Source of the DNA: an uncultured Phycisphaerales bacterium
Lineage (GTDB): Bacteria; Planctomycetota; Phycisphaerae; Phycisphaerales; UBA1924
Direction of reading: 5' to 3'
NCBI GenBank assembly: GCA_937858155.1
Contig: CALLYM010000182.1
Location: 1-34,757 of the forward strand
Length of the DNA stretch: 34,757 nt
In this document: piece by piece, positions 24,901 to 31,438 of the stretch
Position numbering within the stretch: position 1 is the first letter of the stretch
How the letters are laid out: each line of letters begins with the position of its first letter
Translations under genes and position numbers: made by a program
The notes under the pieces: generated by a model
The model's input: only the letters and a program-made list of their open reading frames with translations
Told to the model about the DNA's origin: nothing
Databases searched by the model: none

Positions 24901-25947
24901 ATGTCCAGCATCCCGTTCCCGCAGTTCAACGGCCGCCTGGCCCTCCTCGACTCGTTCACGAGTTACCTCGCGGACGAGCGCCACTTCAGCCCCTACACGG
25001 CCCGGTGCTACGGCGCCGACCTGCGGCAGTTTGTGGACTACATCTGCACCTCTTTGCGGCTGAGCGTGAACGATCAGCGCGACCAGGCGGCGTTTGAGAA
25101 GTACGCCGCACCGCGTCAACCCGGTGCCGCCTTCCCCAGCGGCTCTGGCACCGTGACCGACTCAATGTGCTCCGCCAACGCCGAGCTCATCCGCGGGTTC
25201 CTCGCCCACCTGGGCGAGCAGCAGTATTCCGCCGCAACCATGGCGCGCAAGATCGCGACCCTCCGCTCTTTCTACAAGTGGGCTGAGCGTCGCGGCTACG
25301 CCAGCAGCAACCCCATGACCGCTATCCGTACGCCGCGGCAGGCCAAGCGATTGCCCAAGGCGATCACGATCGATCAGGTCGAGAAGCTCCTCGCCGCGCC
25401 CGGCGACGGCGATGTCCTGAGCCGTCGCGACCGTGCGATGCTCGAGACGCTGTACAGCACGGGCATCCGCGTGAGCGAGCTCGTCGGACTGCAGATGGAT
25501 GACCTGGACCTGACGGGTGAGGCGCTCCGCATCCGCGGCAAGGGCAAGAAGGAACGCATCGTGCCGCTGGGCAGCCATGCCATCGGCAGCATCCAGCGTT
25601 ACCTGGACCTGCTGAAGGGTGACGCCAAGTTCTCCGCGATGATCGCCGGTGCAACCGGGCGTACGCCTCTCTTTGTCAACAAGCACGGCGGGCGTCTGAG
25701 CAGCCGCAGCGTGCGACGCAAGCTCGACAAGTACCTCAAGCAGGTCGGCCTCGACCCGTCGATCAGCCCGCACACCCTGCGGCACTCGTTCGCCACGCAC
25801 CTTTTGGACAACGGGGCTGACCTCCGCAGCGTGCAGGAACTCCTCGGTCACCAGAGCCTTTCGACGACACAGGTGTACACCCACCTCTCGACGCAGAGGC
25901 TCCAGGATGCGTACAACCGCGCCCACCCTCGGGCGCAGGCCAGCTGA
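24901..25947 (+). CDS. Xer-type tyrosine recombinase (XerC/XerD-like)
   Basis: A 348-residue site-specific recombinase. ATG 24901 is preferred over GTG 24898 because AAGGAG (24889-24894) is then 6 nt away. The N-terminal SAM-like core-binding domain ('FTSYLADERHFSPYTARCYG') carries an insertion of about 40 residues (about 57-95) compared with E. coli XerC/XerD, which are about 298 residues. The catalytic domain has all residues: Arg190 (STGIRVSEL), Lys214 (RGKGKKERIVPLG), His291 and Arg294 (SPHTLRHSFATHLLDNGADL), His317 (LLGHQSLSTTQ) and the nucleophile Tyr326 (VYTH). The C-terminus closely follows XerC/XerD, so it probably resolves chromosome dimers at dif. It stands alone without phage genes, which speaks against an integrase. 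C or D type cannot be decided. Confidence 0.92.
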   Translation: MSSIPFPQFNGRLALLDSFTSYLADERHFSPYTARCYGADLRQFVDYICTSLRLSVNDQRDQAAFEKYAAPRQPGAAFPSGSGTVTDSMCSANAELIRGFLAHLGEQQYSAATMARKIATLRSFYKWAERRGYASSNPMTAIRTPRQAKRLPKAITIDQVEKLLAAPGDGDVLSRRDRAMLETLYSTGIRVSELVGLQMDDLDLTGEALRIRGKGKKERIVPLGSHAIGSIQRYLDLLKGDAKFSAMIAGATGRTPLFVNKHGGRLSSRSVRRKLDKYLKQVGLDPSISPHTLRHSFATHLLDNGADLRSVQELLGHQSLSTTQVYTHLSTQRLQDAYNRAHPRAQAS

Positions 25948-25950
25948 ACC

Positions 25951-25977
25951 AACGCCACAATGGGGCCTAGGCGTTTT
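25951..25977 (+). terminator. Weak intrinsic terminator after the recombinase gene
   Basis: Stem AACGCC (25951-25956) with GGCGTT (25970-25975), a 13-nt loop and TTTT at 25974-25977 partly in the stem. It lies 4 bp after the recombinase stop, between two convergent genes. The short stem and large loop make it a weak call. Confidence 0.35.
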
Positions 25978-26005
25978 CGGTTGCTGAGCCTGGAGACAAA
26001 CTGAA

Positions 26006-27316
26006 CTAATGACCCCCGTCGCCCGCGCCCTGGGACCCATCCTCCCCGGGCGGCGATGATTCGGTGTCCTGCGCCCGCGTGCTGATGATCCGTCGTACCT
26101 CGTCCGCGATGGTGGAAGCGTCCACCATGCGCCCATCCAGCCGCACGAGTCCCGCGATGCGCTGGTGCTCGTCCAGCACGAGAATTGCCGCCGCGGACCC
26201 CGGTGCGAAGCGGTGGAACGTCGCCAGCCCGCTACTGATAAATAGCTGCTCACCCAGGGACTCTGTCCCGGCGATTACCGCTTTGGAAAGCTCCGCGACC
26301 CGCTGCTGGTTGACCTGGCCCAGTTCCAGCACGATCGCCTGGTGCGCCTCCAGCCGCGGAGAATTGTGGAGGCCTTGCATCCGCTGTATCGAGAACTCGC
26401 GCGTGAGCGAATCCAGGGCCCGAGCGGCTTGCTCCGTTGCAGGCTGCTGCTCCGGGGTCTGGTCGGGGAGCCGGATGAGGAACGCGATCCAAGTGGGGCC
26501 GGAGGGCTGCGGGTTCATGGACCGCAGGCGGGAGGTTGCGTCCGCGAACGACCAGCCCTCAACATTGCCGGTCATGAGGCTCAGGGGTGGGCAGGCTTCT
26601 CCGATACCGACCTCGCCGGGGATTGGCCGCAGGTCGGCGAGCCTCTCGACGCGCGCCCGGCCCGCGGTTGGAATCGCCCACGAAGCCGGCGCACCGATGT
26701 CGGTGGGCGCCATGTCCTGGGCCGTCAATTCGAGGGTTGTGGCCTGCTCGCCCGCGTAGGTCAGTTTCAATGCCGCGAGCGCACGCGTGCTGCGCACACG
26801 CCTGAGCGACAGTGCGTCGACGGTTGCCGAACCCCGCGAAGACGCAAGGGGCATCGATAGAGTGTCCGCGAGGTCCGGTGTCGATTCCATCGGCCCAACC
26901 CGGACCGCCCCGACTCCCATGAGCGGCCACCAGGAGTCGTGCGGCTCGTCCGTGGATATCGCCCAGCCGAGCTGAGGCATCACGAGCGGCGGGAATGTCT
27001 CGGCGATTACGTCGGTGGTCAGGCCCGCGCTGAGCGTGTGTTCAAAGTAGGACTTGGTATTGCCAGCGTGGACTGCGACCAGGCGTGTGCTGTCGGCCCA
27101 GAGGATCAGGTTGCCCATGTCGACACGAACTACGGGCGCATTGGGCCCATCGTGCGAGACGCGGAGAACCACGGTGCTGGTGCGATCCACCCCTGCGCCT
27201 TGCGCCCGGTATGAGACTTTTTCGGCGACGGTGTCACGCCTGTAGTGCGACGCGACCAATTGCCAGAGGTCCGAGGAAACGAGGGCGATGGAGACGGACG
27301 CGGCAAGGGCGAGCAT
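26006..27316 (-). CDS. Secreted or anchored protein with LolA-like and thioredoxin-like parts
   Basis: A 436-residue protein with an N-terminal signal or anchor (about 1-22). Residues about 30-140 ('AEKVSYRAQGAGVDRTSTVV', 'RVDMGNLILWADSTRLVAVH', then a Tyr-Phe segment and a 'PPLVMPQLGWAI' segment) resemble the LolA/DUF2092-like beta fold often seen in Planctomycetota and there often fused to thioredoxin-like domains. The C-terminal part (about 290-420) ends in AAILVLDEHQRIAGLVRLDG, a pattern like the final strands of TlpA-type thioredoxin folds, but I see no CxxC motif, so disulfide chemistry is unlikely. The tail is a Gly/Ser/Asp-rich linker. No Shine-Dalgarno sequence is visible at the ATG. 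The assignment is by pattern only. Confidence 0.6.
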   Translation of the reverse strand: MLALAASVSIALVSSDLWQLVASHYRRDTVAEKVSYRAQGAGVDRTSTVVLRVSHDGPNAPVVRVDMGNLILWADSTRLVAVHAGNTKSYFEHTLSAGLTTDVIAETFPPLVMPQLGWAISTDEPHDSWWPLMGVGAVRVGPMESTPDLADTLSMPLASSRGSATVDALSLRRVRSTRALAALKLTYAGEQATTLELTAQDMAPTDIGAPASWAIPTAGRARVERLADLRPIPGEVGIGEACPPLSLMTGNVEGWSFADATSRLRSMNPQPSGPTWIAFLIRLPDQTPEQQPATEQAARALDSLTREFSIQRMQGLHNSPRLEAHQAIVLELGQVNQQRVAELSKAVIAGTESLGEQLFISSGLATFHRFAPGSAAAILVLDEHQRIAGLVRLDGRMVDASTIADEVRRIISTRAQDTESSPPGEDGSQGAGDGGH

Positions 27317-27376
27317 GGGCGAGTTTATGGGTGCCCTCGCGTCGGGGCCTGTTGTCAGCGGTGATACGCTCAGGAT

Positions 27377-27679
27377 ATGAAACGTGCCGTCGGCTGGGCT
27401 CTGCTGCTGGTGGGGATTGCGGTCGTGTGCGTCGGGATCTACCTCGCGCTTTCGCCCGTTATCGCGATGTACCAGACGGCGATGGACGACCCGATGAAAG
27501 ACACACCCGTGACTGCGAGTGCGAGGGAGGGCGAGGAGGGCAAGGCCCTGGCGGCGCAGATGTTCAAGGGAGTGATCGTGGGTGCGTTCGGTTTGCCGCT
27601 GACGTTCGCCGGCACCATCCTGCTTGGTATTTCATTCGTGCAGCGCTTGAAGAAGCGGCTGGATGCAAAGAAGCGGTAG
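27377..27679 (+). CDS. Small two-helix membrane protein
   Basis: A 100-residue protein with one membrane segment at about 7-30 and a second at about 64-88, separated by a polar, charged loop, and a strongly basic end (RLKKRLDAKKR). Both ends would lie in the cytoplasm by the positive-inside rule. AGGA sits very close to the ATG. It is divergent from the LolA-like gene (60 bp apart) and convergent with the next gene (5 bp between stops). I do not recognise the family. Confidence 0.65.
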   Translation: MKRAVGWALLLVGIAVVCVGIYLALSPVIAMYQTAMDDPMKDTPVTASAREGEEGKALAAQMFKGVIVGAFGLPLTFAGTILLGISFVQRLKKRLDAKKR

Positions 27680-27684
27680 GGCCC

Positions 27685-28953
27685 TTACAGGTTCTTTTTC
27701 GCGATCAGAACGGCTTCGTCGCGCGCGGTGGCGAGCATCGCCATCCCTGCAAAGATCGCGAAGACGACGACCAGCAACAGGCACAGGAGAAGGAAGAACC
27801 GCCCCTCGACCAGCAGACCCGATGCCGGCAGCGCCCCGATCGCAAGGATGATCATCCACAAACGCCACGTATCGGGCCGGTCGTTGGCACGGGCCGCCGC
27901 GACATCCGCGGCGGTGGCTCCCACCCGGTGCCAGAAACCGGCGAGGGCAGCTATCCACATAACCAGAATACCGACACCCACCATGCCGCACCAGACCCAT
28001 GCCATGACAAACCAGGGGATGCCGTAGTGGGGGCCAGGGGTGGGACCATCGCGGTACGCCCGGATACCAAAGTACACGACGCCCGCGAGCGCGATGGAAA
28101 CCATCGCCGCGCACGCCGCCGAAGAAACCGCGAGCCAGTCGGCCCGGTTGTCGGCCTTTGCCCTCGCCCGCGCATCGCTTGACCACCATGCGATAGCCAC
28201 CAGCGACAGGAACGCTGTCGCGCCAAACGCCAGGTCCATGTCGAACATGTCGGCCTGTGGAACACGGTCGGAGCCTTCATCCGGGGTTTCCGGTGATGGT
28301 GCGACATTCTCCGGGGTGGGGCGCATGCCCTTCACGGCGGTCGAGAGGCTCTTTGTGGCGTCCGTAAGTTCCTGCTGCGACCTGGCCAACTCCTGCTGTG
28401 CCTTCGTCAGGTCTTGCTGTGACTTGGCTAGTTCCTGCTGTTGAGAGGCGAGGGCGTTGGTCGCTACGGCGCCTTCAGTCGTTGCCTTGGTGGACCCGGC
28501 CAGCGCGGGTAGTACACCGTGAGGGTCATCGTTGGCACTTGTCTTCGGAGTGCTGGCGGATGATTCGGCGTTCGCCGGAGGCTGGCTGGTGGGCGGTGAC
28601 GAATTCTTGGTATCCCCGGCGTGAGAGACGCCGTCGTCATGGATTGGGACGCGCCGCGCAAACCCTTCGCCCGTGATCACATTCCTGAGCTTGTCCGCCG
28701 ACTCACCCAGGCGGTCGTTGGAAAGACGCAGTTCGATGGCTGCGACGGCGGCGGCGTCCGCGGCACGGCGGGCTGATTCCGCCGCCTCGTAGGCGGTTCG
28801 GGCGGCCGCCTGGGACTCGTAGTACGGCTGGTTCGCGCACGAACCGATGCACGCGATGGACGCGATTCCGCCGGAGGCCAGGGCCAGCAGCAGGACGAGT
28901 GCGGACGCTCGCATTGCGCGCCCGCCGGCGGTATTGGGGCCAGTCTTGGGCAT
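27685..28953 (-). CDS. Multi-TM membrane protein with an extracytoplasmic coiled-coil region
   Basis: A 422-residue protein. ATG 28953 is chosen for the AGGGA site just upstream; ATG 28914 would also give a hydrophobic N-terminus but has no ribosome site. A signal or TM segment is at about 16-36, followed by an Ala-rich helical part ('AARTAYEAAESARRAADAAA'), a Pro/Ser/Thr-rich linker, and a seven-residue-repeat segment built on QQELAKS / QQDLTKA / QQELARS / QQELTDA (about 170-200), a clear coiled coil. The C-terminal half holds four to five TM helices, including 'FGATAFLSLVAIAWW', 'AACAAMVSIALAGVVYFGI' and 'FVMAWVWCGMVGVGILVMWI'. No family was recognised. A structural or signalling role across the membrane is only a guess. 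Confidence 0.65.
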   Translation of the reverse strand: MPKTGPNTAGGRAMRASALVLLLALASGGIASIACIGSCANQPYYESQAAARTAYEAAESARRAADAAAVAAIELRLSNDRLGESADKLRNVITGEGFARRVPIHDDGVSHAGDTKNSSPPTSQPPANAESSASTPKTSANDDPHGVLPALAGSTKATTEGAVATNALASQQQELAKSQQDLTKAQQELARSQQELTDATKSLSTAVKGMRPTPENVAPSPETPDEGSDRVPQADMFDMDLAFGATAFLSLVAIAWWSSDARARAKADNRADWLAVSSAACAAMVSIALAGVVYFGIRAYRDGPTPGPHYGIPWFVMAWVWCGMVGVGILVMWIAALAGFWHRVGATAADVAAARANDRPDTWRLWMIILAIGALPASGLLVEGRFFLLLCLLLVVVFAIFAGMAMLATARDEAVLIAKKNL

Positions 28954-29002
28954 GTCATTCCCTGCGAACGGACGCCGGGGTCCAACGCGTCCCGGTTCTC
29001 CC

Positions 29003-29030
29003 ATTATGCAACGCTCTCGCGGCGATGCAA
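29003..29030 (-). promoter_or_regulatory. Putative sigma-70 promoter for the coiled-coil membrane protein
   Basis: Minus strand TTGCAT (29030-29025), a 16-bp spacer and CATAAT (29008-29003). This predicts a leader of about 43 nt before ATG 28953. Confidence 0.4.
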
Positions 29031-29120
29031 CCTAAATCGAGAGACCGCCCTTCTTCAGGGCAGGTTATGGGCATGGCACGCCCGCCCGGTGTTGTGGGGC
29101 GGGGCATTCCGGGACGTTGA

Positions 29121-29816
29121 ATGCACCCGATGGTCCGCGAATCGCTACGCTTGCTGATGCCTCTTACACGCGACCAACTCGCCATGCGTGCTGCCCGGGA
29201 ACTCCGGGACGGCTATATCGTAAATCTTGGCATCGGTATCCCCACGCTGGTGGCGAACTATGTGCCCAAGGGCATGGACGTGTGGCTGCAGTCAGAGAAT
29301 GGCTTGCTTGGCATTGGCCCGTTCCCGCGCCAGCACGAGGTGGACCCCGACCTCATCAACGCTGGCAAGCAGACAGTCACGGCGCGGGAGGGCGCGAGCT
29401 ACTTCTCAAGCAGCGACTCGTTCGCGATGATCCGTGGCGGTCACATCGATCTGTGCATCCTGGGCGCGATGCAGCTCTCCGAAGAAGGTGACATCGCGAA
29501 CTGGATGATCCCCGGCAAGATGGTGAAGGGCATGGGCGGCGCGATGGACCTGGTCGCGGGCGTGAAGCGCGTGATCGTGACGATGGAGCACACCGCGAAG
29601 GGCGTGGCGAAGATCAAGAAGCGTTGCGACCTGCCGCTCACGGGGCAGAAGTGCATCGACATGGTCATCACGGACCTGTGTGTGCTGGAGATGGATAGCA
29701 AACGCAGGAGGTTCGTGCTGAAGGAACTCGCCCCGGGCGTCACTGTGGATGAGGTGAAGAAGGCGACGGAAGCGGAGATTGTGGTTGCAGACAACGTGGG
29801 GATCGTGTCAGTGTGA
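29121..29816 (+). CDS. CoA-transferase subunit B (3-oxoacid CoA-transferase beta family)
   Basis: A 231-residue subunit of a class I CoA-transferase, which moves CoA between a 3-oxoacid and succinate or a similar acid through a glutamyl-CoA intermediate. The catalytic glutamate is Glu59 in [10 protein letters not shown]. Other family blocks are '[20 protein letters not shown]', '[20 protein letters not shown]', '[11 protein letters not shown]' and '[20 protein letters not shown]'. ATG 29121 follows an in-frame stop and has a weak GGGACG site; the family usually begins near the ATG at 29157, so that start is an alternative. Subunit A (ScoA/AtoD), normally directly upstream, is absent from this window. 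The exact substrate cannot be told. A small membrane protein gene follows by 10 bp. Confidence 0.9.
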   Translation: MHPMVRESLRLLMPLTRDQLAMRAARELRDGYIVNLGIGIPTLVANYVPKGMDVWLQSENGLLGIGPFPRQHEVDPDLINAGKQTVTAREGASYFSSSDSFAMIRGGHIDLCILGAMQLSEEGDIANWMIPGKMVKGMGGAMDLVAGVKRVIVTMEHTAKGVAKIKKRCDLPLTGQKCIDMVITDLCVLEMDSKRRRFVLKELAPGVTVDEVKKATEAEIVVADNVGIVSV

Positions 29817-29826
29817 GGGCTGCGCC

Positions 29827-30078
29827 ATGCGAATTACTCTGCTGATTGTCGCGGCATTGCTGTTGATCATCGGCGTGACTGAGTTCTCGCAGGGTGCCGC
29901 GGCTCGGTGGGGCTACCTGCTGCGGCAGGGGCAGATTCTTGCCAGCCCGCTGGACACGTTCCGCTACTTCATCGCGCCATGGCTCATGGCCAAGGGGTCG
30001 TGCTTTGTATCGGTGGGCGTCGCGGTGATTGTCGTGCTGACGTGTGTGTACCGCGAGCGGCGCGGCGCGATGGCTTGA
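29827..30078 (+). CDS. Small membrane protein co-transcribed with the CoA-transferase subunit
   Basis: An 83-residue protein with a TM helix at its N-terminus (MRITLLIVAALLLIIGVTEF) and another at about 56-74, ending in RERRGAMA. GAGGG overlapping the stop of the CoA-transferase gene gives a ribosome site 7 nt before ATG 29827, so the two are probably one operon. The frame is open upstream, but that part overlaps the previous gene. No family was recognised. The stop is 3 bp from the convergent QueC-like gene. Confidence 0.6.
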   Translation: MRITLLIVAALLLIIGVTEFSQGAAARWGYLLRQGQILASPLDTFRYFIAPWLMAKGSCFVSVGVAVIVVLTCVYRERRGAMA

Positions 30079-30081
30079 TGT

Positions 30082-30726
30082 TTAGGTCTTCGTCACTGCC
30101 CACCCGCACGCTGCGAGGGCGTCCGTCCAGCGCGTGCGTTCGGAGTTGCCAAACTTGTTGGCGTTCCCGCGGGGTGCACCTGCCTTCCACCACCAGCACG
30201 TCTCAAGGGCCGCGCCTATGTCGAGCGCGAGGTCGGCGATCTGCCGGTCGGTGAGTTCGGCGTACGGGGCTTCGATCGTGACGCCCACCGGCGGCGTGTC
30301 GAGCGATGCCAGCCGCGACACGACCAGGGCGCGGTCGGCAATGGCGGTAAGGCGGTCCAGGTCGATCGAATCGCTCGCGGCGGCGCTCACCGGCCAGATG
30401 ACCCTGGAGCAGCCAAGGCTCGCGGCGAGGTGGCACGCGGAGAGCATCGCAACAGACTCCCGCTCTCCTTCCGTGGCGCTGGAAGCGGTCGCTGACGCCG
30501 GGCGACGGTCTCCTGGGCACTCGGTGAGGGCGTAGTGGCGTGTCTGCACGGCCACCGAATCAATGTGCACCTGTGTCAGCGCTTCGGACAGCCTGAAAGG
30601 CATGACGACAGGGCGGGCCGCGGACGCATTCACATCGTCGAGCGCGGAAAGCTCTTCCGCCGCGCACGCGCAAGCGAGGAGGGATGCGAGATTGGCATCG
30701 GAGAGAATCAGGGCGCGGGCGGGCAT
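30082..30726 (-). CDS. Degenerate QueC-like (7-cyano-7-deazaguanine synthase-related) protein
   Basis: A 214-residue protein. Its second half follows the QueC pattern: 'AMLSACHLAASLGCSRVIWP' where QueC has the core helix and strand, then SAAASDS, and 'IEAPYAELTDRQIADLALDI' plus LETCWWW where QueC has its 'P..dl.K.ei..lg.elG' segment and TWSCY. It has lost the ATP-binding PP-loop (SGGxDS): the corresponding place near residues 7-14 reads ILSDANLA. It has also lost the zinc-binding cysteine cluster that follows TWSCY in QueC; residues 178-205 hold none. It therefore probably cannot make preQ0. ATG 30726 opens 41 bp after thpR ends, on the same strand. It could be a regulatory or binding paralogue. 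The family call is by eye. Confidence 0.6.
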   Translation of the reverse strand: MPARALILSDANLASLLACACAAEELSALDDVNASAARPVVMPFRLSEALTQVHIDSVAVQTRHYALTECPGDRRPASATASSATEGERESVAMLSACHLAASLGCSRVIWPVSAAASDSIDLDRLTAIADRALVVSRLASLDTPPVGVTIEAPYAELTDRQIADLALDIGAALETCWWWKAGAPRGNANKFGNSERTRWTDALAACGWAVTKT

Positions 30727-30767
30727 CGGGGCAGGGTACCCAGCAAGAAGGGGCGGAGTCGGGCCGG

Positions 30768-31331
30768 TCAGCCGAGCCCAAACTCCCGGAGCAGTTCGTG
30801 CCGGGGGCCTTTGGGGTGCAATGTGCTCTTCATGAGACGCACAGATCGGAGTTCAAATTGGAATGCGGAGGCGTCACTTTCGGATGTTGCGATGTCCTCT
30901 GCCATTCGAGTGTCAATTCCAGAGCCCGGGAAACGGAGCAGTGTGAGATGCGGCAAAAACGGGTTTTCACGCCGCTTGCGGTCCGCAAGCCGATGGCTCA
31001 CCCGTTTCTGAAGTTCCAGAAGCGGTGGGGGTATGTCCGTTTCCGACGCCACCAGGCGGGCTGGGCCCTTTTCTGGCAGGGTGATCAACCGGCGCGGACG
31101 GATCACGCACGGGCGAATCCCCTTGCAGGCCGCGGCGATGGACGCCTCTATATCCGGTACCGATTGCGCTCGGCGGTCTCCGAGAAACAAAAGTGTGATG
31201 TGCACCTGCTCGGGAGGAACCACCTTGTGTTCAGGGAGCGTGCGCTGTGCCGCTCGCGCCAGAAGGGTCTGGGCAACCCCGAGGGGTGGGTAAGCGGCCA
31301 GGAATAGTCGTAGGGGAGGAGCCATGCGCAT
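30768..31331 (-). CDS. thpR: RNA 2',3'-cyclic phosphodiesterase (ThpR / LigT family)
   Basis: A 187-residue 2H phosphoesterase, which opens 2',3'-cyclic phosphate ends of RNA or related substrates. Both catalytic HxT motifs are present: His44-Ile-Thr46 in 'QVHITLLFLGD' and His128-Leu-Thr130 in 'PHLTLLRF', with the family N-terminus 'LRLFLAAYPPLGVAQTL'. The start at ATG 31331 has GAGG upstream; the next ATG (31325) is equally possible, while the longer GTG frame to 31415 runs towards the divergent kinase. It lies upstream of the QueC-like gene on the same strand, an unusual pairing of two RNA-modification-related families. Confidence 0.88.
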   Translation of the reverse strand: MRMAPPLRLFLAAYPPLGVAQTLLARAAQRTLPEHKVVPPEQVHITLLFLGDRRAQSVPDIEASIAAACKGIRPCVIRPRRLITLPEKGPARLVASETDIPPPLLELQKRVSHRLADRKRRENPFLPHLTLLRFPGSGIDTRMAEDIATSESDASAFQFELRSVRLMKSTLHPKGPRHELLREFGLG

Positions 31332-31438
31332 CGGCCTCGAAGGCCCGTGAATCGTTGCATGGCTCGGCCCCTGCCGCGAACGCTGCCGGGCAACGTCGTT
31401 GCCACCATAGCCCACCCGGCGCAGGCTAGAGTCACCCC

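Noticed and set aside
24901..25947. Phage or integron integrase
   Set aside because: The C-terminus follows XerC/XerD closely, and there is no attachment repeat, tRNA, cassette or phage gene nearby.
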